A stretch of 64,000 nucleotides of DNA from Thermodesulfovibrio aggregans (GTDB lineage Bacteria; Nitrospirota; Thermodesulfovibrionia; Thermodesulfovibrionales; Thermodesulfovibrionaceae): NCBI RefSeq assembly GCF_001514535.1, contig NZ_BCNO01000001.1, positions 62,001 to 126,000 of the forward strand. Direction: 5' to 3'. Under the pieces are notes generated by a model. The model was not told where the DNA came from. It saw only the letters and a program-made list of their open reading frames with translations, and searched no databases. A program made the position numbers and the translations under genes. Below are positions 35,493-44,209 of the stretch, one piece after another. Each line of letters opens with the position of its first letter. Positions within the stretch are counted from its first letter, which is position 1.

Positions 35493-36403
35493 TAAAAAAA
35501 CTGAGTAATATATCGTAAAGCAATATAGACTATTAAAATACTTAAAATAAGCTTTATGTGTTTTTGAGGAACATGTTTCTGCATCCTTGCTCCAAGATAT
35601 ATTCCAAAAGCACCACCAATTCCAAAGAGAATACCAAGCAACCAGTCAGGTCCTGTCTGAAGACCTGGAGGTGAGGGTATTATTGCATAGTAAAGAACGC
35701 CAAAAACAGAAGCTGTAGCAGTTCCCATAAGACAGGCACCTGCTATGCTGTGAACAGGAAGTTTAAAGAATGTTACCAGAAATGGAGACATAATTGCTCC
35801 ACCACCAATACCATAGGCACCACCTATTACTCCTATGATAAAGGCAAGAGTAAAAACCCCTATAGTGCTGAATGAAAATTGCTCACCCCAGAATTCATAA
35901 ACAGTTTTTTTCAATGAAAAAGAGATTGTTTTCACTACAGCTTCTTTTGTGAGCTTCTGATCAAACTTTTTCTGTGCGGCTGCTTTTTTCTTCTTAATAA
36001 CATCAAAAAAAAGCCTTACACCAATGTATAGAAGTACAAGCCCAACAAAAAATTTAAAAGATTTTGGGTCTGGAAGAATTTTTATTCTTATATAATATCC
36101 GATGATTATTCCAGGAACTGTCCCTACCATAATTACCCATGCAAGAGGCCAGGGAATTCTCTTTTCTTTATGATATCTATAAACTCCAGAAGGAATGGCA
36201 ACTACATTAAAAATAAAATTAGTTCCACTTACTCCTGGAGAGGTGTAGTTAAGAAAACTTACTTGAAAGGGTAACAGAAGAAAGGCACCTGAGACTCCTC
36301 CCATTGATGTAAAAAAAGAAACAATAAAAGCAACAATGGGTGGAATAAGAATATTGGTCGTAACACCTGATATGGGAAATGTATATGTGAGGAAATCTAA
36401 CAT
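35489..36403 (-). CDS. TauE/SafE-family membrane transporter (anion permease)
   Basis: The 304-residue protein has about eight hydrophobic helices and duplicated glycine-rich motifs (SMGGVSGAFLLLPF near residue 35 and GAYGIGGGAIMSPF near 195), typical of TauE/SafE permeases. Family members export sulfite, sulfoacetate or related anions. In a presumed sulfur-metabolising cell sulfite is plausible but unproven. A loop of about 50 charged residues near 120-160 is notable. No ribosome site is seen; TAAAAT lies five bases before the ATG, so it may be leaderless despite following a thioredoxin-like gene by 61 bases. Confidence 0.88.
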   Translation of the reverse strand: MLDFLTYTFPISGVTTNILIPPIVAFIVSFFTSMGGVSGAFLLLPFQVSFLNYTSPGVSGTNFIFNVVAIPSGVYRYHKEKRIPWPLAWVIMVGTVPGIIIGYYIRIKILPDPKSFKFFVGLVLLYIGVRLFFDVIKKKKAAAQKKFDQKLTKEAVVKTISFSLKKTVYEFWGEQFSFSTIGVFTLAFIIGVIGGAYGIGGGAIMSPFLVTFFKLPVHSIAGACLMGTATASVFGVLYYAIIPSPPGLQTGPDWLLGILFGIGGAFGIYLGARMQKHVPQKHIKLILSILIVYIALRYITQFFY

Positions 36404-36408
36404 ACTTA

Positions 36409-36414
36409 ATTTTA
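36409..36414 (-). promoter_or_regulatory. Possible -10 box of the TauE gene (leaderless)
   Basis: TAAAAT on the - strand, five bases before ATG 36403. The AGGA upstream is 18 bases from the start and too far to act as a ribosome site. Confidence 0.35.
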
Positions 36415-36464
36415 TTAAATTTCCTCACATATGACAAATTAAAAATTCTTATTATCAAATAAAA

Positions 36465-36713
36465 TTATTTTGAACTGAGCTCTTCAATCAGTATATTTCT
36501 AATTTTATCTTCTGAAGGGAGAGGAAAACCGGCGTGCTTAAGCTTTCCATTAACAAGCAAGCCAGGTGTAACCTGAGTGTATTTAAAAATTTCCTTTATA
36601 TCTTTGATATGACTGATTTCAGCCTGAATTCCAAGTTGAGAGACAACTTTCTTTACTGTCTCTTCAACTTTGTAACAGTTTGCACATCCAGGTCCAAGAA
36701 TTTTTATTTCCAT
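36465..36713 (-). CDS. Small thioredoxin-like redox-active disulfide protein
   Basis: The 82-residue protein has a thioredoxin fold with the active site CANC (residues about 10-13) in GPGCANCYKVEE and a cis-proline region TPGLLVNGKLKHAG. It matches the small 'redox-active disulfide protein 2' or archaeal glutaredoxin-like group. Physiological partner is unknown. A GGGAGG site precedes the ATG. It lies between DUF255 and the TauE permease, both on the same strand. Confidence 0.88.
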   Translation of the reverse strand: MEIKILGPGCANCYKVEETVKKVVSQLGIQAEISHIKDIKEIFKYTQVTPGLLVNGKLKHAGFPLPSEDKIRNILIEELSSK

Positions 36714-36748
36714 AATACCCTCCCATAAAAATTTTTTTATTTAAATTA

Positions 36749-38542
36749 CTACAATCTCAGAAATTTTGTCAATTCCTCTGGCTTATAAATTGGTTCGAAT
36801 TGTTTTGAAAGAACTGAAGGAACTATGTAATTGCTGTCTTTTTTTCTATGAGCAATAACTATAAATGGAGTTATCTGATGAATCGCTGCTTTTCCAAGAT
36901 TAGACTCTAAAGAGGTATAGAAGTTCAATGTCAGTAAATCAAAATAACTGAGTAATGCTCTCACATAGTAAGGTGAAAGATATGCTGAAGCTAAGTTTGA
37001 AAAGGCTTTTAAAGACGAAGTTGCAAGCTCAAAATATCTCTCATTTTCCGTTATAGCATGTAGTTTTAACAGATTAATTATCATTATTGAATTTGCTGAA
37101 GGGTAGGGTGTATCATAAATGTTTTTAAATCTGTTTGATAGAATTGGCTCTTCAGAATCATAAAATCCGCCATTTTCTTCATCCCACAACTTATTTATTG
37201 CCATTTCTGTAATAGAAACTGCTTTATCCAAATAATCATTGTTTGAAGTAGCCTCATATGCTGAAATCAAAGCTGAAGTGATATAGGCATAGTCGTCAAG
37301 TAAAGCATTTATTTTTTTTGTTGTTCTATACAGGTGTTCTCCATCATACAGGGTTTCAAAAGTTTTATCAATGGCTGACAAAGCTATAGTAAGCAATTTT
37401 TTATCTTTAATAACTCTCCATGTTTTGATAAATGCTTCAGCACAAACTCCGTTTACAAAACAATATATTGATTTATCTATTTGAGGTGCCTGCCTTTGTT
37501 TTCTTTTTGAAATGAGTTTATCTCTTAATTGTTTAATAAGTTCTCTATCTCTGCCTATAAGAACAAATCTTTCATCAACCATTGCCTTCCCATCTACAAG
37601 AGCAATTGTCATATCAGAAATTTCTCTGAGTTCGTTTTCCTGCCATGTATAGTAAAATGAATCAGCAAATTGACTTGAATAGAAGTAACCTTCTTTTGAA
37701 AAAAGATTATTCTTCATATAGTCAACTATTTCCATTACTATATCCAGATAAAAAGAGTCTTTCAAGATATTGTATGCATCAAGATAGTTTATGATGTGCC
37801 ATGCATTATCTACTGCTAATTTTTCAAAATGCGGTAATAACCATGCTCTGTCAGTTGAGTATCTATGAAAACCGCCTTCTACATTATCATAAATGCCTCC
37901 AGATACCATGCTTTTAAGAGTTAACTCAATTGCATTTTTAACCCATGGTTTTGGTCTTATCCAGTATCTCCATAAAAGCAAATCAATATGGGCATAAATT
38001 GGAAATTTAGGAGTTTTACTAAGTCCACCAAATTCAAAATCAATTTCTCTGACTATGTCTTCTTCAGGATTTTGAAGTAGTTCTTCTCTAATTTCAGATG
38101 GGACAGACAATGTCGGCTTTATTGCATCAATTATTGTCTGAGAACGGGTTAAAATGTTTTCTCTGTTCATTTTATAAAGATCAAGAGCTTTCTCTATCAT
38201 TGTTTTAAAATAATTTTTTCCTTCATTAATTTTGTAACTAACACCAGAAAAGGGTTTACCATCTGGAGTTAAGAAAAGATTAAGGGGCCAGCCACTTCCC
38301 TGTCCAATAATGTAGGAGGCTTTTTGATAGAACATATCGAGATCAGGTCTTTCATCCCTGTCAATGTGAATTGGTATAAAGTTTTTGTTTATTATATCTG
38401 CTAATTCGTAATCATCAAGGATTTGCTCTTTCATGCTTTTACAGTAGTTACACCACTTTGCTGTTATGTGAAGAAAAATTGGTTTGTCTTCAATTTCTGC
38501 CTTTTTAAATGAGCTTTCTTCGTAAGGTAACCATTCAATCAT
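36749..38542 (-). CDS. DUF255/YyaL-like thioredoxin-domain protein
   Basis: The 597-residue protein has an N-terminal thioredoxin-like DUF255 domain (about 1-160) with WCNYCKSM, where the family usually shows a CHWCHVM-type site, so a CxxC redox pair is kept in altered surroundings. A long helical, six-hairpin glycosidase-like region follows (about 180-560). Homologues (YyaL, human SPATA20) have no firm biochemical role. An AAGGAGTG site is present. The gene follows trpF by 10 bases in the heptose-trpF transcript. Confidence 0.9.
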   Translation of the reverse strand: MIEWLPYEESSFKKAEIEDKPIFLHITAKWCNYCKSMKEQILDDYELADIINKNFIPIHIDRDERPDLDMFYQKASYIIGQGSGWPLNLFLTPDGKPFSGVSYKINEGKNYFKTMIEKALDLYKMNRENILTRSQTIIDAIKPTLSVPSEIREELLQNPEEDIVREIDFEFGGLSKTPKFPIYAHIDLLLWRYWIRPKPWVKNAIELTLKSMVSGGIYDNVEGGFHRYSTDRAWLLPHFEKLAVDNAWHIINYLDAYNILKDSFYLDIVMEIVDYMKNNLFSKEGYFYSSQFADSFYYTWQENELREISDMTIALVDGKAMVDERFVLIGRDRELIKQLRDKLISKRKQRQAPQIDKSIYCFVNGVCAEAFIKTWRVIKDKKLLTIALSAIDKTFETLYDGEHLYRTTKKINALLDDYAYITSALISAYEATSNNDYLDKAVSITEMAINKLWDEENGGFYDSEEPILSNRFKNIYDTPYPSANSIMIINLLKLHAITENERYFELATSSLKAFSNLASAYLSPYYVRALLSYFDLLTLNFYTSLESNLGKAAIHQITPFIVIAHRKKDSNYIVPSVLSKQFEPIYKPEELTKFLRL

Positions 38543-38552
38543 TTTTCACTCC

Positions 38553-39188
38553 TTATGATTTTTTATATTTTGCTTTTTCAATGAACTTTTTTACAAGTTC
38601 ATGGTCTTTTTTGCCCTTATAGAGTTCTACACCACTTGATACATCAACTCCGTATGGAGAGGTTTTTCTTATTGCTTCTTCTACATTAAAAACATTCAAT
38701 CCGCCAGAGAGTATGACTTTACCGAAATTTTTTGCTACTTTTACAAATTCCCAATTGAAAGTTTTTCCTGTACCCCCATACGCATCTTTACTGAAACTGT
38801 CAAGAAGAAAAGCAGAAACTCTGTAAATTGGTAATACTTCTTCTAAGGATCTTCCATCTGGCAAGTTTCCAGACTCATTAACTCTAAATGCTTTTATCAC
38901 TCTATGAAAGTTTTCACAGATCTGAGGAGGTTCTTCTCCGTGAAGCTGTACTGTGTCAATTCCTGTAATTTCTATGATTTCTTGAATTTTTTCAACTGTT
39001 TCATTTACAAATACGCCAACTACATTTATAAATGGTGGAAGGGTTTTTATTATCTCCTTTGCCTTTTGAGGTTCTATGTATCTCGGACTTTTTTTGTAAA
39101 AAATAAATCCAATTGCATCAGCTCCACATTCTGCTGCCCACAAAGCATCTTCAAGATTAGTTATCCCGCAGATCTTCACTCTAATCAT
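38553..39188 (-). CDS. trpF: Phosphoribosylanthranilate isomerase TrpF
   Basis: TrpF catalyses the Amadori rearrangement in tryptophan synthesis. The 211-residue barrel starts with [12 protein letters not shown] (catalytic cysteine C7) and has LHGEEPP near residue 80, LLDS near 130 (catalytic aspartate) and [10 protein letters not shown] near 160. It is coupled to the PPC gene by a four-base ATGA overlap. No other trp genes are in the window, so the gene is displaced from a trp operon. Confidence 0.95.
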   Translation of the reverse strand: MIRVKICGITNLEDALWAAECGADAIGFIFYKKSPRYIEPQKAKEIIKTLPPFINVVGVFVNETVEKIQEIIEITGIDTVQLHGEEPPQICENFHRVIKAFRVNESGNLPDGRSLEEVLPIYRVSAFLLDSFSKDAYGGTGKTFNWEFVKVAKNFGKVILSGGLNVFNVEEAIRKTSPYGVDVSSGVELYKGKKDHELVKKFIEKAKYKKS

Positions 39189-39619
39189 ATATTAAGAAGA
39201 ATCATCTTTGATTTTTCATCAAAATCTCTTGCAACATTTACATCAATAATTTCCATTATTACTGCTTCAACAATGAGAAATACCTCAGGATTTTCTCTCA
39301 AGCATCCCATCTTAACAGAGTCTTCTCTGCCATAAACACCATGTAGATGAATTTTGGGCTCATCCTTATACCAGAAAATTGTTCCAATTCCAACTATTTC
39401 GTGATTTCCTTTTATTTCACGCCATATAGGAACAGGCGGTAAAGCATCACTTTCAGGACCTACAACAAATCTTCCATTTTTCAATCCACCTATTAACCAG
39501 AATACAGCAGAAAATATTTTTTCCTTTTTTGCCATTTCAATTAGCTCACTGAGAGGATTTTCGCCATCTTCAAATTTTGCTATAAAAACTCTTCCTGTGT
39601 TGCCTTTTTGATATCTCAT
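39185..39619 (-). CDS. PPC (DUF296) domain protein
   Basis: The 144-residue protein is a single PPC/DUF296 domain, as in plant AT-hook proteins and archaeal trimers, with the internal pattern [12 protein letters not shown] near residue 41 and HLHGVYG near 100 whose histidines could bind a metal. The function in bacteria is unclear. ATG 39619 has GGAGG five bases upstream and overlaps the waaC-like stop as ATGA; an ATG at 39631 is less well placed. Same transcript as the heptosyltransferases and trpF. Confidence 0.85.
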   Translation of the reverse strand: MRYQKGNTGRVFIAKFEDGENPLSELIEMAKKEKIFSAVFWLIGGLKNGRFVVGPESDALPPVPIWREIKGNHEIVGIGTIFWYKDEPKIHLHGVYGREDSVKMGCLRENPEVFLIVEAVIMEIIDVNVARDFDEKSKMILLNI

Positions 39620-40614
39620 GCTTTCCTCCATTCAATTATTCTGTTATATACAAATTCAGGTGTTATCTCTCTCATGCATTTTACCTCCTCGCATTTTTTC
39701 TTAAAACAGGGACTACATGGCAGATCTGATTTTATAATCAAATGTCCATCGCCAAAAGGTCCGGTTCTTTGAGGCGATGTTGGACCAAAAAGGGCAACAA
39801 CTTTCCTGCCACATGCCACAGCAAGATGCATGGTTCCAGTATCAGGAGTTATTACAAAAAGAGACTTTTCAAATACAGCAATTAGCTCTTTAAGTGTTGT
39901 TTTTCCTGCTACAGATTTTGCCTTACCTCTGGTATATTCTTCAATTTTAGCTGCTTCCTCTTCATCAGATTTAGAACCAACAATCAGAAATTTATAGGGT
40001 AACATCCTTATAAGTTCAACAAAGTAAGGTGTAGGCCAATTTTTTGATTGCCATCTTGTTGAAGGAATTATTACAACATAATCCTCAAACTCATTAAGCC
40101 ATTCAGGCTTTCTGCCATGAGGAAGGGGAAAGTCTATAGAGTTGATTTTACATCCAAGCTCTTTTGCCACTTCAAGATAACGCAGAACAGCATGTATGTC
40201 AGGCGAAACAGAGATTTTTTTATTGTAAAAAATTGGACTTAGCTCTCTTGCTTCCTTAAAGCCTACTCTAACCGGAGCACCACTTAGCCATGTTATAACT
40301 GCACTTCTAAGAAGTCCCTGAAGATCAACAACAATATCATAGTTTTCATTTTTCAACAGCCTTCTTAAACTTTGAAATTCTCTAACAGTGATTGCAATGT
40401 TTTTCAGTTCCTTCCATCTGTTTTTATTAACTGTAATAACTTTATCAATCAAGGGATGTTCAGTCAAAAGCTCTTCAAATTCCTTTGAAACAACCCAGTG
40501 AATTTTGATATCTGGAAAATTTTCTTTTACTGTCTTTAAAAAGGCTAAGCTATGGACAATATCTCCAAGAGAGCTTGGTTTAACAAGAAGAAGTTTTTTT
40601 GTTTTTTCAAGCAT
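39616..40614 (-). CDS. ADP-heptose--LPS heptosyltransferase (WaaC-like, GT9)
   Basis: This glycosyltransferase adds a heptose to the LPS inner core at the cytoplasmic face of the inner membrane. The N-terminus LLVKPSSLGDIVHSLAFL and the C-terminal sugar-nucleotide site TPDTGTMHLAVACGRKVVALFGPTSP (split, near 255-280) mark family GT9. A cysteine group CSPCFKKKCEEVKCM near the C-terminus is shared with the neighbouring WaaF. The SSLGDIV opening favours heptosyltransferase I. The 332-residue gene overlaps the upstream WaaF-GmhB fusion by eight bases. Confidence 0.9.
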   Translation of the reverse strand: MLEKTKKLLLVKPSSLGDIVHSLAFLKTVKENFPDIKIHWVVSKEFEELLTEHPLIDKVITVNKNRWKELKNIAITVREFQSLRRLLKNENYDIVVDLQGLLRSAVITWLSGAPVRVGFKEARELSPIFYNKKISVSPDIHAVLRYLEVAKELGCKINSIDFPLPHGRKPEWLNEFEDYVVIIPSTRWQSKNWPTPYFVELIRMLPYKFLIVGSKSDEEEAAKIEEYTRGKAKSVAGKTTLKELIAVFEKSLFVITPDTGTMHLAVACGRKVVALFGPTSPQRTGPFGDGHLIIKSDLPCSPCFKKKCEEVKCMREITPEFVYNRIIEWRKA

Positions 40615-42043
40615 CTACATCCCTTTTTATAATCTCTACCACTTCTTTCAAGTCTTTTACATCTTTTCCAAGAAGAATACCCTTAGCACCAATCATCTGT
40701 GCAAGTTCAATATCTATCTGTTTGTCTCCCACAACATAGGATTTTTTAAAATCGATTTTATATTTATATCTTGCAATCAAAGGCATTGCAGGATTTGGTT
40801 TTCTGCAAAAGCATCCATCATCTGGATGATGAGGACAGTAAAGAAAATCATCAAACCCGTATTTTTCAATAAAAAATTTGTTAACTTCCTTTACAAACTC
40901 TTCATCAACAATTCCTCTTTTAATTCCAGATTGATTTGTAACTCCAATTAGAAGAAATCCTGAATCTTTCAACTCCTTAATGCTTTCAATCTCCGGGAAT
41001 ACTTCAAAATCTTCCCATTTGCTAAGGTAGTGAGCATCTTTACAGAGTGTTCCATCTCTGTCAAAAAAAACTGCCCGATTTAAAGGTAAAAGTTCTAAAA
41101 TAGCATGCCAGACCTCATCTACATCAATGGACTTCATACATTTTATTTCATCGCATTTACTCTTAAAACATGGACTGCACTCTAAATTTGCCTTCATAAT
41201 TTTTCCTGCCAATCTTGGAGGTCCTGTAAGCTGTGGAGATGTAGAACCAAATATGGCAACAAGAGGAACTCCCAAGGCATATCCAAGATGCATAATTCCC
41301 GAGTCATTGCATAAAAGTAAGTCACATTCTGAAAGAAGACAAATTAGTTCACTTAGAGAAGTTTTTCCTGTAAAGTCATAAATATAGGGATTATCTATGT
41401 TTAATCCTTCCTGGTCATTGCCAAAAATAACCACTGACCCTATTTCAGTAAATCTTAAGACTATTTCAATGAATTTCTCAGTTTCCCATTTTTTTGTAGG
41501 TCCATATTTTGCACCAGGAGCAACTGCCAGAATAGGTCTTTTAAGATATTTTAATTCTTCTCTTGCTTTTAATCTTTCCTCAAGGGGCGGATTTATCCAT
41601 GGATAATCTGGTGTAAGAGACGGATTAAATCTTTTTGGGATTTCAAAAAAATAATCAATATGATGGATTTTTCTGTCCTCTCCATGATAGGGCACAGGAT
41701 GGGTAAGAAGCAGTCCTCTCATATCTCTGTTCCATCCAACTCTCTCTGGAACCCCTGCAAGAAAGCTTATCAGAGCAGCATCTATGGCATTTTGAAGAAG
41801 GTAAGCTCTTTTAAATTTTTTCTTTTTTAATTCCCTTATAGTCTTTATTTTTCCGGTAAAGCCTTCTTTATAGATAATTACTTCATTAACAGAATTTTCC
41901 CATTTAAATAAATCAGCAAGTTTTTCTTTTACAAGGATTGATATGGATGAGTCTGGATGAAGCTTTCTAATCCCTCTTATTGCTGGCAAACTCATTACAG
42001 TATCTCCGAGCCAGTTGACACCACGAATCAGGATATTATCCAT
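40607..42043 (-). CDS. Fusion of heptosyltransferase II (WaaF) and heptose bisphosphatase (GmhB)
   Basis: Residues 1-315 are a GT9 heptosyltransferase (RGVNWLGDTVMSLPAIRGI at the start, CNDSGIMHLGYALGVPLVA near 245). Residues 322-478 are a HAD phosphatase with catalytic FFDRDGTL, VTNQSGIKRG, a zinc-binding CPHHPDDGCFCRKP and VGDKQIDIE, as in GmhB. One protein would therefore make an ADP-heptose precursor and use the finished donor. The frame is continuous across the junction. No ribosome site is seen; TAAAAT is six bases before the ATG, indicating a leaderless start. First gene of a long - strand operon. Confidence 0.92.
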   Translation of the reverse strand: MDNILIRGVNWLGDTVMSLPAIRGIRKLHPDSSISILVKEKLADLFKWENSVNEVIIYKEGFTGKIKTIRELKKKKFKRAYLLQNAIDAALISFLAGVPERVGWNRDMRGLLLTHPVPYHGEDRKIHHIDYFFEIPKRFNPSLTPDYPWINPPLEERLKAREELKYLKRPILAVAPGAKYGPTKKWETEKFIEIVLRFTEIGSVVIFGNDQEGLNIDNPYIYDFTGKTSLSELICLLSECDLLLCNDSGIMHLGYALGVPLVAIFGSTSPQLTGPPRLAGKIMKANLECSPCFKSKCDEIKCMKSIDVDEVWHAILELLPLNRAVFFDRDGTLCKDAHYLSKWEDFEVFPEIESIKELKDSGFLLIGVTNQSGIKRGIVDEEFVKEVNKFFIEKYGFDDFLYCPHHPDDGCFCRKPNPAMPLIARYKYKIDFKKSYVVGDKQIDIELAQMIGAKGILLGKDVKDLKEVVEIIKRDVDA

Positions 42044-42049
42044 ACAGGT

Positions 42050-42055
42050 ATTTTA
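42050..42055 (-). promoter_or_regulatory. -10 box of the heptosyltransferase operon (leaderless)
   Basis: TAAAAT on the - strand six bases before ATG 42043. TTGCAA (42074-42079) is a possible -35 at 18 bases and lies inside the palindrome at 42070-42084. Confidence 0.4.
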
Positions 42056-42069
42056 AAGGTATTTGTTCT

Positions 42070-42084
42070 CCCATTGCAAATGGG
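42070..42084. promoter_or_regulatory. Palindrome CCCATT-GCA-AATGGG between divergent promoters; candidate operator
   Basis: Perfect 6-base arms with a 3-base centre. The site covers the -35 region of the - strand promoter and the spacer of the + strand promoter, so one bound regulator could control both genes. No regulator gene is adjacent. Confidence 0.45.
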
Positions 42085-42085
42085 A

Positions 42086-42091
42086 TATAAT
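42086..42091 (+). promoter_or_regulatory. -10 box of the DUF3553-like gene (leaderless)
   Basis: TATAAT six bases before ATG 42098, preceded by GGGA. TTGTTC (42063-42068) is a weak -35 at 17 bases. Confidence 0.5.
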
Positions 42092-42097
42092 TAAAAA

Positions 42098-42337
42098 ATG
42101 CGTGCCAGAACTTACTTAAAGCTTGGTGATAAAGTTAGACATCTCACTTATACATGGTGGGGCATAGGAGAGGTTATTGAGGAAAAAAATTCACACCTGC
42201 CTGGCGGATTATGCCTTGTAAGGATTATTTTTGAAGATGGAATAGAAAGGTCCTTTATCAATAATCTTGATCATGAAATGTGTTGCTATTACACAGGCAT
42301 CAGAATAGTTGAAGAGTTCAGTATCTGGGAGACATAG
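42098..42337 (+). CDS. Small DUF3553-like protein
   Basis: The 79-residue protein has a beta-rich core (KLGDKVRHLTYTWWGIGEV, then VRIIFEDGIERSF) resembling the DUF3553 / CarD-like Tudor fold seen in UvrD tails. The pattern 'level of damage to level of binding' is unknown here; no enzymatic motif is present. It starts without a ribosome site after a TATAAT box. Its TAG stop abuts the TTG start of the ABC ATPase, so the two are coupled. The family assignment is from memory and moderate. Confidence 0.65.
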   Translation: MRARTYLKLGDKVRHLTYTWWGIGEVIEEKNSHLPGGLCLVRIIFEDGIERSFINNLDHEMCCYYTGIRIVEEFSIWET

Positions 42338-43270
42338 TTGGTCATTTTAAAATCAGTCAATTTAAACAAGACTTTCAAAACTAAAAATTTAAACATATCT
42401 GCAGTAGACAATTTAAACATAGAAATCACAAAAAATCAGATATTCGCTCTTGTTGGAGAGAGTGGTTCAGGAAAATCCACAGTAGCAAAACTTCTAACTA
42501 AATTGATAAAACCAGATTCAGGGTATATTCTTTTTAAAGATTATGACATATGGCAGATGAAAAATCCAGAACTATTAAACTTCAGAAAGTCAATAGGCAT
42601 AATATTTCAGGATCCCTATGCATCTTTGAATCCAAGGATGAAAATTCAGAGTATTATAGAGGAACCTTTAAAAATTCATAACCAATACGCCTTAGATGAA
42701 ATAAAAACAAAAGTTATTGAAATTGTAAAAGAAATGGGGTTTGATGAGAGCATTCTTGACAGATACCCCCATCAACTTAGTGGTGGACAAAGGCAGAGAG
42801 TGGCAATCGGAAGGGCTTTGATACTTAATCCAGAGATTTTAATAGCTGATGAACCACTCTCAGCTCTTGATATTTCTTTACAGGCTTCTCTTTTGCAGTT
42901 ACTGCTTAAAGTGAAAGAAAACAAGAAAATGGGAATTTTATTAATTACTCATGACTTAAATATTGTTAAGACAGTAAGTGATAAAGTAGCAGTAATGCAT
43001 CTTGGAAGAATAGTTGAGGAGGGGCAGACAGATGAAGTCTTTACAGAGCCTCTTCATCCTTATACACGCCTTCTAATAAGTAGTATTCCAGGATTTCACA
43101 GAAGGAATAGAAAAAAAACTCTGAAGATATCGGCAGAACAAAATCTCGCATGGAATCTGAAAGGTTGCAGATTTTTTGATAGATGTAATTATAAAATGGC
43201 TATCTGTGAAAACAGTATTCCAGAGTTGAAGATTGTGAAAAATAGGAAAGTCAGATGTTTTCTCTATTGA
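42338..43270 (+). CDS. Oligopeptide/dipeptide-type ABC transporter ATP-binding protein (OppF/DppF-like)
   Basis: The ATPase has Walker A GESGSGKST near residue 41, signature LSGGQRQRVAIG near 145, Walker B ILIADEPLSALD, and the oligopeptide C-terminal extension with HPYTRLLISSIPGF and a cysteine group (GCRFFDRCNYKMAICE). Such subunits energise peptide or nickel importers. No permease, binding protein or second ATPase is adjacent, so it is an orphan whose partners must be elsewhere. The start is TTG directly after the previous stop, with GGGAG upstream. The end is four bases from a convergent gene. Confidence 0.88.
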   Translation: MVILKSVNLNKTFKTKNLNISAVDNLNIEITKNQIFALVGESGSGKSTVAKLLTKLIKPDSGYILFKDYDIWQMKNPELLNFRKSIGIIFQDPYASLNPRMKIQSIIEEPLKIHNQYALDEIKTKVIEIVKEMGFDESILDRYPHQLSGGQRQRVAIGRALILNPEILIADEPLSALDISLQASLLQLLLKVKENKKMGILLITHDLNIVKTVSDKVAVMHLGRIVEEGQTDEVFTEPLHPYTRLLISSIPGFHRRNRKKTLKISAEQNLAWNLKGCRFFDRCNYKMAICENSIPELKIVKNRKVRCFLY

Positions 43271-43274
43271 TGAA

Positions 43275-44189
43275 CTAGCTCTCTAACTCTGGCGGATAGG
43301 GTTCAAGAAACTTCTGTAAGAGAATATACTTATTTTCAAATCTATAAGCAAGACTTTTAAAAAGCTCTGTTATCACCTTCATTTCTATGTTACCTTTGCT
43401 GTATCTATCAATTAATTGAAGAATATGTTTCTTTTCTCTTTCATTAAGATTTTTAGACACATATCCAAGGATGTGCATAAACACGTTTACATTTCTTTTT
43501 CTGTTTGTTTTTTTTGCAAAAGCCTGATAAAACTTCTCTTTGTATTTGTCTATTTTATCCTCAATAGACATCTTTCCATCTGCCACTATTTGTCCGAGTT
43601 CTTGTAGATGTTTCTGACTATAAGACATGATTAAAAACTTATATTTTGAGTGAAAATCTACAAGATACTTTGGTTTTGGATCTTTACACAACTGTCTTAA
43701 TTCAGAAAAAGCAAATACTCTTGTAAGAAAATGTTTTCTTATTCCTTCATCTCTGAGTCTTCCTTCGTCTTCAACCGGTAGATGGGGAAAGCTTTTCTTT
43801 ATTGCCTCAGCAAAAAAACCGTCAGTTTTTCCTGCTATGCTACCATCTCTGTAGAGCTTTGTAGACCCAACTCCACAGGAAGGAGATTTTGCCTTTAAGA
43901 TAAAGCCATCAATCTCATCTATTGAAGAAACAGTTTTATTAGCATAATCAATCATTGGTTCAGTAAAATCCTTTCCTGTTTCAGGCTGAATTAATCTCTT
44001 TGATAATCCATCTTCAACGATAATTAGTCTTTGCCGGGGAACTCCTAACCCTATGTCAGATTCAGGACAGAAATCTAAATATTCAATATAGGGTTTTAAT
44101 TTTTCAACAAATTGATCAATAACAATTCCTCCATTATATCTAACTGGTTGAAAAAAACATCTGCTAATGACTATTTTGGGCTTTGCCAT
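43275..44189 (-). CDS. DUF523-DUF1722 protein (YbgA-like C-terminal domain)
   Basis: Residues 1-150 match DUF523 with conserved cysteines (ISRCFF, LDFCPE, SPSCGVGSTKLY), possibly binding a metal or cluster. Residues 185-300 match DUF1722/YbgA (HSKYKFLIMSYSQKHLQELG). The two-domain form is widespread in bacteria, often near photolyase or other repair genes, but its activity is unknown. The start has no ribosome site; a TATAAT box lies six bases upstream and is shared with the divergent ZIP gene. Confidence 0.85.
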   Translation of the reverse strand: MAKPKIVISRCFFQPVRYNGGIVIDQFVEKLKPYIEYLDFCPESDIGLGVPRQRLIIVEDGLSKRLIQPETGKDFTEPMIDYANKTVSSIDEIDGFILKAKSPSCGVGSTKLYRDGSIAGKTDGFFAEAIKKSFPHLPVEDEGRLRDEGIRKHFLTRVFAFSELRQLCKDPKPKYLVDFHSKYKFLIMSYSQKHLQELGQIVADGKMSIEDKIDKYKEKFYQAFAKKTNRKRNVNVFMHILGYVSKNLNEREKKHILQLIDRYSKGNIEMKVITELFKSLAYRFENKYILLQKFLEPYPPELES

Positions 44190-44195
44190 TTTTAT

Positions 44196-44203
44196 ATTAT
44201 AAT
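44196..44203. promoter_or_regulatory. Palindromic -10 element ATTATAAT shared by two divergent leaderless genes
   Basis: ATTATAAT is its own reverse complement, so TATAAT can be read on the + strand (44198-44203) and on the - strand (44196-44201). Each copy is exactly six bases from a start codon: ATG 44210 on + and ATG 44189 on -. Neither gene has a ribosome site. The start codons are 20 bases apart. Confidence 0.6.
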
Positions 44204-44209
44204 TTAAAA

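Noticed and set aside
40505-40951. 148-codon + strand frame over the heptosyltransferase genes
   Set aside because: Antisense shadow of two well-supported genes; no start signal and biased composition.
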